The translations under genes were made by a program, and so were the position numbers. The notes under the pieces are model-generated. The model worked only from the letters and a program-made list of their open reading frames with translations, did no database searches and was not told the origin of the DNA. From Macrocybe gigantea (Eukaryota > Basidiomycota > Agaricomycetes > Agaricales > Callistosporiaceae), in contig SJRY01000071.1 in the NCBI GenBank assembly GCA_011319805.1, positions 1 to 64,000 on the forward strand: DNA of 64,000 bases. Reading direction: 5' to 3'. Positions 13,201-25,879 of the stretch are shown in pieces (the first letter of the stretch is position 1; every line of letters starts with the position of its first letter).

Positions 13201-13612
13201 CAGCAAAGACGAAGAAAGCTTTAAAAAGGTCAAGATATGGATTTAACTGCGCCATCAAAGCCACAGAGAAGTACCTGAATTACTTCAACCCGGATCCTGA
13301 GGTGGAAGGCCGGCTTCTCGGTTTATTAGAACTGGTCAGTATGCAATGTGTGGAAACTACATGGAAATTATGCATGTCTCACTTGGGTCACAGAAGAAGA
13401 AAATTGACAACATCGCCGCACCGCCACCAAGCCACGAAGTCCGGTCCAGCATACTTGAGGGTGGCCACTCGCAGACGCAAGCTGAAACACAGGACTATGA
13501 TACCGGACAGAAACGACCGTCTGCAGGGCTCATGTCGACTGTGGAAGAGAGTACCAGGCCGACCAAGAAAGTGAAAATATCGATTGCGTATGGGCTGGAC
13601 CTCGCTGAATAA
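10241..13612 (+). CDS. HOP1: Meiotic HORMA-domain axis protein HOP1 with PHD-like finger
   Basis: Chromosome-axis protein that promotes meiotic double-strand breaks and interhomologue recombination. The chosen start at 10241 gives MLAQATKTPVQPINASQ. The HORMA domain follows: AAVQTMLRAGLSCITFLR, NLLPDENFTE, EKQYLRSFIFAIYL, IVEAYTFNFHY, VKRSVKTLLKTLIHATTQMD, RFATFKLFYTDQTPADYEPP, KMHTGYHSVNLSIASIATYL. An acidic linker follows (VVWSAEDDVELTDLDAEG). Then comes a Cys-rich finger (CDCGIQ, EDACCFCEGNCGHWYHIWC, FICFDCR) resembling the PHD-type finger of fungal HOP1. A winged-helix-like region and a basic tail (TRPTKKVKISIAYG) end at 13612. It has more than ten introns, two of them GC-AG (10351-10405 and 11990-12030). 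The last exons (13119-13612) are less certain. Confidence 0.9.
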
Positions 13613-14050
13613 GATTTGCTCTCCGAAATATGTCGAATGCGCCATCTCTTCGTGTCCCCTGTCATTGCCGCTGCTCAATGGAATAGACGTTTCTGTAGTT
13701 TGTCAGGGGTGCCTGCCCTAAACCCAGGCCTTGAAATTTGCGTGTCTACACCTAGACAAGACCATAACCCCTCTCGATTTTTTTGTGTCGTCTGATTAAA
13801 TTGGTGATCTGGCGGACGTCGTTCGAGAGGCCTCGCAGGAGATGAAGTAATGGTGCATGGCATAGACTACTCCACCGTATCTCCCTTTTGTGCGCCTTGA
13901 CGGCATGAGGGCTCGTTAGTGTGGCGTACATTTTTCTCGGTTTACAGTGATATTGATAGTGGAATAAATCATGACTGCCAACTTTGGATGTATCACCAGA
14001 CTCGTGTTCTTGCGACTTACACCATCTGAGTTGGCCAGACTTCCACTACA
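13613..14050. other. Intergenic, HOP1 to DOA1
   Basis: Holds the HOP1 3' end and DOA1 promoter. The minus-strand open frames at 13388-13863 have no recognisable content. Confidence 0.4.
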
Positions 14051-17000
14051 ATGCCCTACAAGTTGTCGGCAACCCTGACCGCTCACAGCTCCGACGTCTG
14101 CTCCTTCTCCGACGCAAGATTTCTCATAGCGCTGACCAAGTTTCTAGGTTCGCGCCTTATGTTCCCCGGCGAATGATCTCATCCTTTCCGCCTCTCGAGA
14201 TGCAAGTGCGATAGCCTGGCAACGATCGTCGAGCTCCCAATTTTCACCCGCGACGGTCCTCAAAGCTGGATCGCGTTATGTCAACGCGGTTGCTTATATC
14301 GCACCATCTTCTCACTCGCCAGGTCGGTGCTTTTATGTGAGATTCCAGGTGCTGAGATCGCATCAAATCACATACAGGTTACGCAGTCACTGGAGGACAG
14401 GACACCGTCATCAACGTATTCTCCCTCGATCCGCCCGGGGGTGAACCCGTCTACACTCTCATTGGCCATTCCGATAACGTTTGCGCTCTTCACTCATCTC
14501 CAGGAGGCACGATCATTTCTGGCTCATGGGACAAGTATGTATGTCATTCCTCATTCGATAATTCATGTTGAAATCAACATGTATGGCGGTGGCAGAACCG
14601 CTAAGGTCTGGAAGGATTTCGCTCTCGCATACGACCTAAGAGGCCATGAATATTCAGTGTGGGCGGTGCTAGCCATCGATGAGGACAGATTCCTGACAGG
14701 TACGTAATTACTTCTCGATGGTCTCCGACGCGTCTGACGCTCTACAACTAGGGTCGGCCGATAAAACGATCAGATTGTGGGAACAACACAAGTCTGTGCA
14801 TGTCTTCCAAGGGCATCGTGACGCTGTCAGAGGTCTCGCCCTCGTCCCAGATATCGGTTTCGTTTCTTGCTCAAATGATAGGTGTGTGCCCGCGTAGTTG
14901 TCTTGCTTTCTTGCTTCAACGAGGACTGCAGTGAAATTCGCGTCTGGACAATCGGAGGCGACACTGTGTATACACTATCGGGGCATACGTCCTTTGTCTA
15001 CAGTGTTTCTGTGCTTCCTAGCGGAGACATTGTGTCTGCTGGAGAGGATCGCACGGTTCGTGTCTGGAAAGGTCGGTCTCGCCCTGCAGTCTTCACTGCC
15101 CTATTCTAATTGCAGCAGATGGCGAATGTGCCCAAACTATCGTCCATCCCGCGATATCTGTCTGGGCGGTATCCACCATGCCCAACGGTGATATTGTCAG
15201 CGGTTGCAGTGACGGAGTAGTCAGGGTGTTCAGCACATCTGAAGAACGATGGGCGTCCGAAGGCGATTTAAAGGAGTATGAAGAGAAAGTCGCCAGCCAG
15301 GCTTTGCCCTCACACCAGGTAGGAGATGTGAAAAAGAGCGACCTACCTGGTCTGGAAGCTTTGAATACACCTGGTTCGTGCCCAAATACTTTCTTGCTTT
15401 TCTTTCGACAAGTTCATGCTTATCTTCAGGTAAGAAGTCTGGCGAAGTGAAGATGGTTAGAAATGGCGCGCTGGTGGAGGCACATCAGGTATGCAGACCG
15501 TTAGAAGCCTTTTTTTTCTCTGACTTGTTGCAGTGGGACAGCGCGTCCTTTACATGGCAGAAAATCGGCGATGTTGTAGACGCTGTAGGACAAGGCAGGA
15601 AACAATTATATCAAGGCAAAGAGTACGACTATGTATTCGATGTTGATATCCAAGACGGCGTCCCCCCGCTCAAGCTTCCCTACAATATAACAGGTGAAGA
15701 ATCGGATACGGGTAACTCGCTCTCAGGCGTTGACCTTATTGCTCTAGACAACCCTTTCAACGCTGCGCAGAAATTCCTGGCCCAAAACGATTTACCAATG
15801 ACTTACATCGACGAGGTGGTCAAGTTCATTGAGAAAAACACTAGTGGAGTGAGGCTGGGCTCAAATGAAGACTACACTGATCCATTCACTGGTATAGATT
15901 TTTCGGTTTTTTTTTTTGAGCTTCGTTGCATTGACGGGCGATATGCAGGAGCTTCACGTTATCGTAGCAATGCTAGTTCGGTGTCGGCAGCACCCTCATC
16001 GCAGTATATGGACCCATTCACTGGCGCGTCTCGTTACGTAGCTGCTCCTCAAACCACTGCAGCACCTGCCGATGCATCGGCTTATATAGATCCGTTTACT
16101 GGCGCATCTCGATACTCGGGTACCTCACAGTCTGTAGTGCCAGTCACGCCCTCAATACTTCCGGTTGTGCGTTATCCTGGCCATGGGTTGCTGCCAGGTT
16201 TCCTTCTCGCTCATAATTCTTACGCAGACAAAATTCATCACATTCAAGCAGGCTAACGTGACTGCTATGCAAGGAAAATTGGCGCAGTTCGACGAGGCAT
16301 TACAAAATGAGATTGTGAGTGTCGTTTATAATACTCGAGTTTCCCGTGGTTGAGGACTCCCGCCCAGTCCACGTCGTCGCTTGCCATGTATCCGGAAGAG
16401 AGAGATGCGATTGAAGAGATATTTAACTACCTCAATGACGCCACAGCTTCTCCCCCACGGCAACCATCAAACACGATTACTTCGACTCATTTGGATATTG
16501 TCGTTCAGATCCTAGAGCGCTGGCCTACATCGCAGCTCTTCCCTGGTATTCTCCTTTCCTTGTGTTTTCCTTCTGGTGTTGACGACGGCCCACTCAAGTG
16601 ATTGACCTGAGCCGTCTGCTGACGGGATTCTGCCCCGATATATTCGACGCTCCTGGGTCAAGAGACAAGTTCTTTCGGACTTTGTTTAAAGTCTCCGACT
16701 GGGATACTCCGTGGACGGTGCCGTTATCGAAGCCGAGAGAGACGAACGCGCTGCTTGTTTTCCGCACGCTTGCGAATGTCTTCCATGAGAAGGCATCGCT
16801 AGAGGGGTCTTGGATTTCTGTGGTTCGTCGCCGTGAACTACATATTTTGAAGAAAGGGGGCTTAATGAACTCGGTTCAGGTCTTTGAGGCGTTGAACAAA
16901 GTGCCGCTGGCGGTGCTGAGCAAAACCCAGCAGGTAGCATTGGCCACTGTTCTATTCAAGTAAGGACGCCTTCAACCAGCCTTGGTTTTTGACCCTATTC

Positions 17001-17401
17001 TGAGGCTCTTCGCAGTATCTCATGCATCGTTCTGCGCTCCGGTCTAGAAAAGCGTTTTTCAGACAATTATCTGAATCTCATGCTGCAGGTTCGCATACCT
17101 ACCATGGGATCACCCAGCAACACGCTAATAAAAGTCTGTTAGTTACTGGCACTACAGAACGCGGATTCAGAAGCGGTATACAGAACCGCAGTTGGTCTTG
17201 GCAATATCGTGAGTGTAAGATTGCATTTTATCATATTACATTGATTCTGAGTGTATACAGCTACATGCCCACAAAGGCGGGAGGGTCACCTTGGACAGGG
17301 GTCTTTCCGACCAGATCGCCGCGCAAGCTCAGCGTTTACCATCTGCATATACAGAGGAACGTACGAAGAACATTTGTCTAGAGATAAGCGCGTTGCTGTG
17401 A
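14051..17401 (+). CDS. DOA1: DOA1/LUB1/PLAA ubiquitin-binding WD40-PFU-PUL protein
   Basis: Cdc48/p97 cofactor in ubiquitin homeostasis and endosomal sorting. It starts MPYKLSATLTAHSSDVRAL, the family hallmark. Seven-bladed WD40 propeller motifs follow (for example SGSWDKTAKVWK, GSADKTIRLWE, SNDSEIRVW, SAGEDRTVRVWK). The PFU domain (WDSASFTWQKIGDVVDA to DVDIQDGVPPLKLPYN) binds ubiquitin. A linker carries three near-copies of DPFTGASRY (15880-16120). The C-terminal PUL armadillo region (about 16380 to the end) binds Cdc48 in other species. The last exon ends CLEISALL before a TGA ending at 17401. All splice joins I checked are in frame, including GVLPV/TKFITFKQANV and LMLQ/LLALQNADSEAVYRT. Confidence 0.95.
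15886..16122 (+). repeat. Three DPFTGASRY peptide repeats in the DOA1 linker
   Basis: The peptide DPFTGASRY occurs twice intact (preceded by YM and YI). A first copy is split by an intron after DPFTG and resumes with ASRY. The copies lie between the PFU and PUL domains and are spaced about 20-30 residues apart. Confidence 0.8.
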
Positions 17402-17622
17402 TGAGTTGGTGGATAGAGGTTATGATCCAAAATTCCGCTTCTGGGAGAGGACATTCGGTTTGTATTAGTGCATTGTACGCCTCGATCGTTGTACAACGTA
17501 ATAGAACAACGCCTAATGAGGCTTGACACCTGCTGCGGAAGGGGGCGGATCTTTGATAAGATCACAGATTAAAAGCAACGTGCGAAGCCCGCCTCAGAAG
17601 CTCCCTTTTCTCTCTTGAAGGC

Positions 17623-18418
17623 ATGAAAGTTAGAGCTCAAGTATACCTCGTTCGCCACGGGGAGACGGACTCGAACAGGAATAAGATTATTCAAGGCCAG
17701 TTGGACACTGCCTTGAACGAGATAGGGATGCGACAAGTTGAATGTGTCGCGGAAGCATTAAAGACCGTGCAATTTGATGTCGCATATAGCAGCGACCTTC
17801 AACGGGCGACCAAGGTGCGTCACTCCCCCGCTCCTAAAATCGATAACTCCAGCTCAAGCGGAATCGTAGACCGCAGAAGCAATTCTGAACCATCACCCGC
17901 GCCTCGTATTACGGAGACAGGCTGAGCTGCGAGAAAGGGTAAGCGCCCGATCGTTTCCATCCAAGCGGAGGTGAAAAAAAGATTACGGGAAATGACGGGC
18001 GGAATATGCGCAGTTTTTCGGCGACCTTCAAGGAAAATCTCTCGCACAGAAAGCGATGATTGATGCGTACCCGGAGGACGCGATGGAATCGGCTCCTGCT
18101 TTTAGCGCCCGAGCTGTCGCGTGGTGGGAGAGATGGGTCGTGCAGGAAGCGGCCGCGGCCGCGTCGTCGGGGCACAAAGACGAGCCGGTGAGTATCCTGG
18201 TCGTCTCGCACGGCGGGTTCATCGGCACGCTGGTCAAGAGCCTGATAAGGCGCGGACGGGTGTCATGCGCAACGGGGGTGGTAATCTGGCGGTGTCAGAA
18301 TGTGTCGATCACGGTGATTGAGGTCCTAGAGGACGGACGGGGGATCGTGGAGCGATACGGAGACGTCGCGCACGTCGAGGGAGCGGTCGTCGAGGAGAAT
18401 GCCGATGAGGCGAAATGA
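17623..18418 (+). CDS. Histidine phosphatase / phosphoglycerate mutase-like protein
   Basis: Branch-1 histidine phosphatase fold. Exons 17623-17814, 17870-17938 and 18014-18418 give 221 aa, all in frame. The catalytic RHGE motif is visible (YLVRHGETDSNRNKIIQGQ), followed by SSDLQRATKTAEAI, the ELRER segment with the catalytic acid (QAELRERFFGDLQGK), and the second catalytic His in LVVSHGGFIGTLV. This is the broad-specificity small phosphatase type rather than glycolytic mutase. The physiological substrate cannot be inferred. The Ala run EAAAAAS in the third exon is a local GC-rich low-complexity patch. The third exon is markedly GC-richer than its neighbours. Confidence 0.88.
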
Positions 18419-18529
18419 GCCAGCCCCCGATGGGCTTGGCGGGGAGCTGTCATGTGACGGCGAACACTGCCTCGCCAACATTCAAAAATATGTTTGCATT
18501 CAAACGCACGGCCTCGCGCTACCTTTGAC

Positions 18530-20765
18530 ATGTCTCTCCCTCCATCAGAAACAAGTCCCCTCCTCTCCAACGGTAACGCTGCAAACACCCAACGCTCCTT
18601 CTCCCAGCGTGTCAGGCAGATCTTCAGCGCTCAAGACGAGCCCTCTTGGACAGAATCCTATCGCGCCTTCCTTTTCGATTCTTATGTTAATCTCCTTTTA
18701 GTCTTTATCCCTCTCAGCTTCATCTCGCACCATTGCAATTGGGATGCTGCACTCAGGTTTTCGTTCAGTTTCCTTGCGATTATTCCTCTCGCAAAGGTAC
18801 TAGAACACGATCCTCTTTCGTCTTCCCTATCTCAGCTCTGACCGTGCAACAGCTTCTTGGCGATGCGACAGAGCAAATGTCCACGAAACTCGGCCCGACA
18901 ATGGCTGGTCTGTTGAACGCGTCTTTCGGCAACGCGGTCGAGATTATTGTTGGCATCGCTGCTCTTTTGCAAGGCAGGCGCTTTTCTGCCATTCCTCCTC
19001 AAAATCTAATCGCAGCACTGATAAGGTCAACTCCGGATCGTGCAAACCTCGGTATCTATTACACAGACCACTCCCCATCCTTGATGTAACATTTATCATT
19101 TTTCCCTGTCAGATGCTCGGATCTGTCTTGTCCAACATATTGCTTGTCCTCGGGTGTTCATTTTTCGCAGGTTTGTTCAGTCTGATACGACAAATCACGA
19201 TTTCTTTTTACACAATGCCAATCTTTTCCAGCTGGTGTCAAATATCCCCAGTCTGAATTTGAAGCAGTGGGAGCCCAAGCGTGAGCGACTGGCTTTGCTT
19301 TCTGTATGGCAATGGTTGAACAGGCCTCTTCTATTTTACCAGTGCAGGTTCAGTGAGTTACTTTTCATAGCGATGAGGTCAAAAGACTTGACTTTTCCTC
19401 GCTAGTTCATGACGCTGGCGTGTATCAGTCAGTATATATCCGTCATTGTCTTCGTGCTATGATTTACCGAGCGATGAAGCTCTCGTCATTCCCGCTGCGT
19501 ATCGCGGCGCGCACACAAGGGATCCTACTGGTACCTCAAGGATGATATCCAACCTGTCTTCTATTGACAAGGGGGTTCGCGATATAGGCCCTGACGCTCA
19601 GGCCGGCTTGCTGACGATATCGAGGGGGACAGCCATTTTGCTTCTCCTTGTTTACATTGCGTATCTCGTTTTCCAGGTGAGGATAAAATCTTGCTGATGC
19701 GTCCATTGCCGTTGAATATCGGATTTACAGTTGAAAACCCACCCACATTTCTTTGAGCCGAAGGACAAACCAGAAGAAGAGGAACCAAAAATGAACATGG
19801 CTTCCGCCGCACTGGGGTAAACGATTTACACGCTCTCATTCGAGGACAGTCGTTGATCATGTCAAATGTGTAGTTTGTTTGGAGTCACAGTCCTGACGTC
19901 GTTTTGCGCAGATTATCGTGGGTATTTCTTCTGGATGTTCATTGATGTTCTCTCATCTACTCCCATTCAGTCGTTGCTTCCATCGAAGAAACAGCCGATC
20001 GTTACCACATTCCTAAGCCATTCATTGGGCTGATCTTGCTGCCTATCGTCGTGCGTCTAATGTCCGATTGCAGTTCGCGGAACCCTTCCATGACAGAAGT
20101 GCATCATTAGGGCAATGCCGCTGAGCATGTGACTGCAGTTTGGATGGCCATGAAGAACAAGATGGAACTCACAATCGGTGTTTGCGTTGGAAGCTCGATT
20201 GTATGCTCTCTTGTTCCGTTTTTTTTTTCGCCCTTGTCACAGCCCTCATGTTGCTGTCAGCAAATCGCCGCCTTTGTTGTACCGCTGATGGTTATCATTG
20301 GTTGGGCGTAAGTCTCCCCCATAGGTTGCCTAGATTGTCACTTATACCTCCCAACTTCTTTCACGCAGAACCGGGCATGAATTGACACTCTTTTTCGCCA
20401 ATTTCGAAGTATGTGTCTTTGCATGACTTCATCTACTGTGTATGGCCTGACATAGCCCTGCAATAGACCATAGTCTTTGCAGCCTCTGTCCTTCTGGTGA
20501 ACTCCCTCATCCAGTTCGTTTTTTTTCCTCTTCTTTCTCTCCTTCTGGAATCTGACGAACATTTTAGGGATGGTAAATCAAACTATATGGAAGGTATCAT
20601 GTATGTACCAAATGTAGCTCTTGCATCCCATCCAATTCAGGTCTGGACCTTCTTTCCACAGGCTAGTCACTCTCTACATAGTTATCGCTATGGCCTGTGA
20701 GTCTGGTTTTTCCCTTTTTTGCAATGAATCTATGGTTGACATTCGCTCAAGTCTGGGTCGCGTGA
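18530..20765 (+). CDS. VCX1: Vacuolar Ca2+/H+ exchanger (CAX/VCX1 family)
   Basis: Moves Ca2+ into the vacuole in exchange for H+. It starts [15 protein letters not shown] with a soluble N-terminus, then about eleven predicted membrane spans. The two CAX repeat signatures are present: [20 protein letters not shown] in the first half and [20 protein letters not shown] in the second. Other family blocks are [30 protein letters not shown] and [13 protein letters not shown]. The last intron joins VIAMA to FWVA and the stop at 20763-20765. One intron (18974-19025) is GC-AG. Many exons are very short, so borders around 19340-19460 and 20300-20600 are approximate. Confidence 0.92.
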
Positions 20766-21142
20766 GGAATAACGCAAACACGAGGTGAATCCATATACAT
20801 CTTTGGTCGTATACCCGTTAATGTTGCTGTAACCGTCTTTGTAATCTAAATCGTTTGATGGAAGTGGCAACTATCTCGTAGACCATGGTTATGGCCAGGT
20901 CCTTCATCTGAGTGGTTTTGTGTTAGACTGCAGCTCGTCGACAATTAGGTGGACGTGACCATGACGCGATGCGTGAGTGTCACGCGACTGTATCATATGA
21001 CTCCGTTTAGTTGTCGCTCCTAACTTGCGAATCGGAATTTAGCTCAAACACTGACAGCCCTTCGGTCTTGCCTAATGGATATGGCGATTCGCGCTGCCAG
21101 ACGATATGATATGCCTGGAGGAAGTGAAATGCAAGCGAACAG
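20766..21142. other. Intergenic, VCX1 to RAP1-like gene
   Basis: It probably contains the first exon and promoter of the next gene. An ATG at 20959 followed by a GTGAGT donor is one candidate first exon. No other feature seen. Confidence 0.35.
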
Positions 21143-23454
21143 GAAGAAGATTCTGACAGCATCCCCGAAGGGGAACCAGCCCGGCCCATTTTCTTGAACA
21201 ACCATGGTCAACCACTCAGCTTGTATATCCACGGCAGCGTGAAGCGCTCCAGGACCAGGAGCCACTTAAAGAGATGGATTAGGGTATGCTCTATATCGCG
21301 CAGGTTCATCTGATTCGGCTTTTCTCATCAAAGTCCATAGAATTTTGGAGGGAAGCTTGTCACACGCGAAGATGAGGCGAATATCGTCCTTGTCGACGAT
21401 ATGAACGTCAATCTTGGCGTCTTACAAGTCAGCTATCGCATGGCAGGACAGAATGCCATTGTCGAGCCTTATAGCTTCGTCAGACGGTGCATATCGTCGG
21501 GTAGTGTGGAGCCTAATTATTTTCGGCCAAAGTTCAGAGCCATGGGAGGCAGAACCGGTCCTATCAGGCAGGTCGGATCTATTTTGTGCGCGGGACAAGT
21601 TTTACAATGAACATGCGCAGCTCACGGAAGGCATTTACTGAAGAAGACGATCAGCACCTCGCTCGCTATCTCGCGCGCCGAGCCCCTTATAAGGAAGACG
21701 GAGGCCGAGGCGGCAACCAATTGTATCAAGAACTAGCAAACATGGTATATTTGTAACGGTCGTTATGTTTTTGGACTGTCGGATTTACAGTTCGTTGTTT
21801 TTTTCAAGGCAAAGGTGGCGCCAACCATGCATGCTTGGGCAAACAATCATCCGTGGCAGAGTTGGAGAAATCGCTACAACAAGAATCAAGCGTACTTCGA
21901 CAACATAATCAAGGACATGATTGAAGATGAGCCAGACCCAAGGGAGCGCTATCCTTTTCTACGCAGGAAGTTGCCGAAGGAGGTTCATCTTGGAAGTGAT
22001 GATGAACAGTCTGAGAAAGGGGCATCAGTGGACGATCGATCGAGTGTCGAAATGAGCCCTGTCGTACGAAGAGAACGACGCAGACGACTTCTGGTACTAG
22101 AGGAGGCAGTCCTCACCATGCACGACAGGCAAGGCCTGATCCTGGTCGATCCATGATGAACGACGGCAAGATCAGCAAGAGGAGGAGGAAGAACAGGAGG
22201 AGGAGGTTGAAGGCGACACGCCAGAAGAAGCAAAACCCAGGTAGGGTTTGATTTCGGACTGGAGCTTCGATACTAATTATAATGTACTAGTTCTCTATTC
22301 TCCGCAAGCGGAGACAATAGTGAAAACGACCTACAGGGCGATGCTCTACCGTTGCTTCAAGCTTCGCCTCCGCGAGCTCAACCACCTTTTCGACAGGTTC
22401 CGCCAGACAATTCGGGACCCCTGCCAACTCCTCTTAGCCAGACTCCTCGATTCGCCAGGGCACATCATCCGGCAGCAGCGCAAGACCAGGATCGTGCCGA
22501 AGTTTCAGGCGCAATTCGTCCCACTCTGCCCCCGATCGAGGTCATTGACGATGCGGTGGCGAAACCCCAGGAGCCAGAACTCCCTCGTCTCGACCGGTAC
22601 GAAAACAAGCTCTCCAGCCAGTTGTCGAAGCGATTGTCCCGCCAACTTCTCAGCTTGTTGAGCCCATGGAGGTCACAGCAGCGGACCCGCAGAAAGAGGA
22701 TGCTCCTCGCGCTCGTAAGCGGCGCAAACAGCCCGCACAGGAATCCCTCGACATCCGGGAAAGACCCTACACACGTGCGCGGACCCGATCTCTATCCATC
22801 GAACCAGTGGAGTTACAGTTCCCGCCGATTCGGCGAGTCAGAAAACCGAAGGCACAGCCGCTTCAAGTCGTCCCCGAGATACATGATGACAACGAGGAAG
22901 CGGAGAATCCTAACGTGGCGGATGGCGCACAACCAGTATCATTGGCCGACAGCCGAGCGGAGGAGATTGACGTGGAGAACATCTTGATCGCGGATGGCGA
23001 ACCTGCTAGTGCTCCGTCTGCCCTGGCAGAGAATTTGGATGCACTGCGGCCTGAGCCTATGCCTGTTGGGACGTTGACGCGTAGGGACACGGACGATTTG
23101 CAGACGGAGCGTACGCTGCGCCAGGCAATGAGCAATCCTCCTCGCCGCTTGGGGAATCAAGACCCAGATGAGGCTCTGCAAGCATTCTTGCGTGACATAG
23201 AAGACAACAGAACCTGGACGAGGAACGCTACACCCCACCGGCGCAGCGCGCAGCTTCCCACGCCTTCTCATAACAGACTTCACCGTCATAGCACGACCAG
23301 CACGGACGAGTTTCCATTGGAGGGTACTCAAGCAAAAGTAGTGAAGGAGCGGCGCGAGGAAGAGGAAAAGCAGTCGCCGTATAGACCACCAGCTGGGACG
23401 AGAGCGGCACAAGTAGTGAATACCCCAAAGCGCATTACCAGGAGGCATAAGTGA
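21143..23454 (+). CDS. RAP1: RAP1-like telomere protein with BRCT and Myb domains (5' end unresolved)
   Basis: Likely telomere/shelterin RAP1 homologue. The first clear exon reads EEDSDSIPEGEPARPIFLNNH and is in frame with a BRCT module (GSVKRSR, IRNFGGKLVTREDEANIVLV, PYSFVRRCISSG). Next comes a TRF2-interacting RAP1-type Myb domain (RKAFTEEDDQHLARYL, then HPWQSWRNRYNKNQAYFD). A long, mostly disordered acidic and Pro/Arg-rich region follows, with a basic patch ARKRRK near 22700. I see no convincing C-terminal RCT domain. The reading frame has a stop at 21125-21127, so the start codon must sit in an upstream exon I could not fix. Two frame changes (about 22050-22170 and 22550-22610) need introns or a sequence error. 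The BRCT plus Myb order is what identifies it. Confidence 0.75.
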
Positions 23455-23744
23455 GCGTGAGCGCCTTTACACATATACGACTGACCTCTGGACGCGAAGT
23501 ATTGTAAATACCTTAAAATGCTTATATTGCACATGGAAATACGGTTACCCTAATAACATACTGACAATGAAACATTTCAACGATTGTTCTTTCATTAAAG
23601 CCAATATAAGTCAAAGAATAAATAGTGGTTAAAGACCAAAGCCGGAATCGACGGTCTCTGCTGGAGGTGAAATGCCCCAGATTATTCACAGTTGATATAG
23701 TATTGAGATGGAGCATGTGGAATATTGTGGAGATGGAAAGATGA

Positions 23745-24928
23745 TCATGAGAGCAGGCTGTCGCTTTGGAGTTCCTCGAACTTTTTGCGAGCTATTTTGA
23801 TGTTCAGTTTCAAGGCGGCGGTTTCTGGCGGAGTTGTTGAGAAAAGTGCGGCTAGATACGATGGCGAGGAACGCTTACCTATTGTCGGATCGTGGACAAT
23901 GATTAGAACGTAGGTGTTGCGTGTCATTTCATCCAGGACCGCCGTGAAGTCATACAGCTCCATCTCCAGGGAATGAAACTCTTCGCGGACGCGAGAGCAC
24001 GAATGCTTGAACGCCTTGATCAACTCGGAGGTGCGTTCGTAGCGCGTTGGATTGAGCTGGTGGATGTCGTATCCGTCCTGTGCGTCTTCGCCGACAGGCG
24101 AGAACTCTGATGAGTGAGGCGAGTTCGTGGACGATGTGGCGATGACGAGGAAGGTGGTTCGCTCAAAGAGGATGACCTCGGTAGCACTGCAGGCTTCTGC
24201 GAAGGTCGTGAGATGCTTGGAAAGGACGGCAGCGTTGGGGATCAGGGTGTGCACTATGTCGGACCAAGCCTAGAGAAGCGTCCGTCAGACATGGGGGAAG
24301 AGCGGAAGAAGGAAAGAAACTCAACCTTGTAGAGACTTTCGTCATATATACTCGTGCCAAAGACGGTGATAGGCACGTCCCCGCTGGCTTCCTGCAGCTC
24401 CTTCTTCTTCTTCTCGAAAACGACGCTCTTTGGCTCCCTGACGAGGTCCATCTTGTGCACCAGCAGGAACACTGCCGCATCCGGGCTGAACTGTCTGAGG
24501 CCCTCGAGACAATCTCGGTAGTACTCAAGGTCCTTGCTCATGCCGCGCGTCTCGACGTCGAACACGTATATCATTACGCCGACGTGCTGGAAGATGGTTG
24601 GACGCTGAGTTGTGAGGTAAGAGTCCATGAAAGAGTCCTGGCCTCCGCAGTCCCATAGGTTGAGAATCAGGTCGCCCAGAAAACGCACATGGTTCTGCTC
24701 GACGTCGATAGTAGCGCCGAGACGGGCTGTCATGGATGCGGGGTTATTTGAGCTAGGAGAGTGCGTGTAAATGAAAGAAGCTGCGAGACTGGAGAAGCGC
24801 ACAAAATGAGGGAACGCATCGAGGTCTTTCCGCTGCCAGAGGCGCCCATGAGAAGGACCTGGTGGTCAAGTTATTGCGCATCTGCTCGATATGCTGGCTG
24901 CTGCACACTGATTCACCTTTTTCTTCAT
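23745..24928 (-). CDS. GTR1: Rag-family GTPase GTR1 (RagA/B type)
   Basis: Vacuolar Rag GTPase that signals amino-acid sufficiency to TORC1, working as a heterodimer with GTR2. A tiny first exon (MKKK) at 24928 joins to VLLMGASGSGKTSMRSLIF, the G1 loop. Next are LGATIDVEQNHVRFLGDL, the G3 motif LWDCGGQDSFMDSYLT, the guanine-specificity motif HKMDLV, and TSIYDESLYKAWS. The C-terminal roadblock-like half includes ATEVILFERTTFLVIA. The protein ends EELQSDSLLS at 23745. Frame is intact across three introns. It runs in tandem with RIB4, whose stop is about 150 nt upstream. Confidence 0.94.
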
Positions 24929-25075
24929 CTTGGAATGAAAAGAGGTGTTGTTGGTGGAGAAAGAGGTTAAAACTGGATGATCGGAGCATGAGCCAAGCGG
25001 GACGTGCCTCAAGCTTCGCGTAGGCTACATAACATCAATTCTCCTACTCGATACAAGTACAGTACTGTCCATCTT

Positions 25076-25752
<677 letters not shown>

Positions 25753-25879
25753 CGTTGTCGACGACAAGGAAGACAAGAGCGTGGGATACTCTTACCTTTA
25801 CTAGCCGATCATTGAGACGCGTTTTGGTGTTTCTAAATTCTTGACGCACGACAGACTCGCTCGTCTTATACCGCCCTCG
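25753..25879. promoter_or_regulatory. Divergent promoter between RIB4 and SRP40
   Basis: 127 nt separate the two start codons. No clear core element is visible. Confidence 0.4.

Noticed and set aside
13388..13863. Two minus-strand open frames at the end of HOP1
   Set aside because: Antisense of the last HOP1 exon and 3' UTR; no motif.
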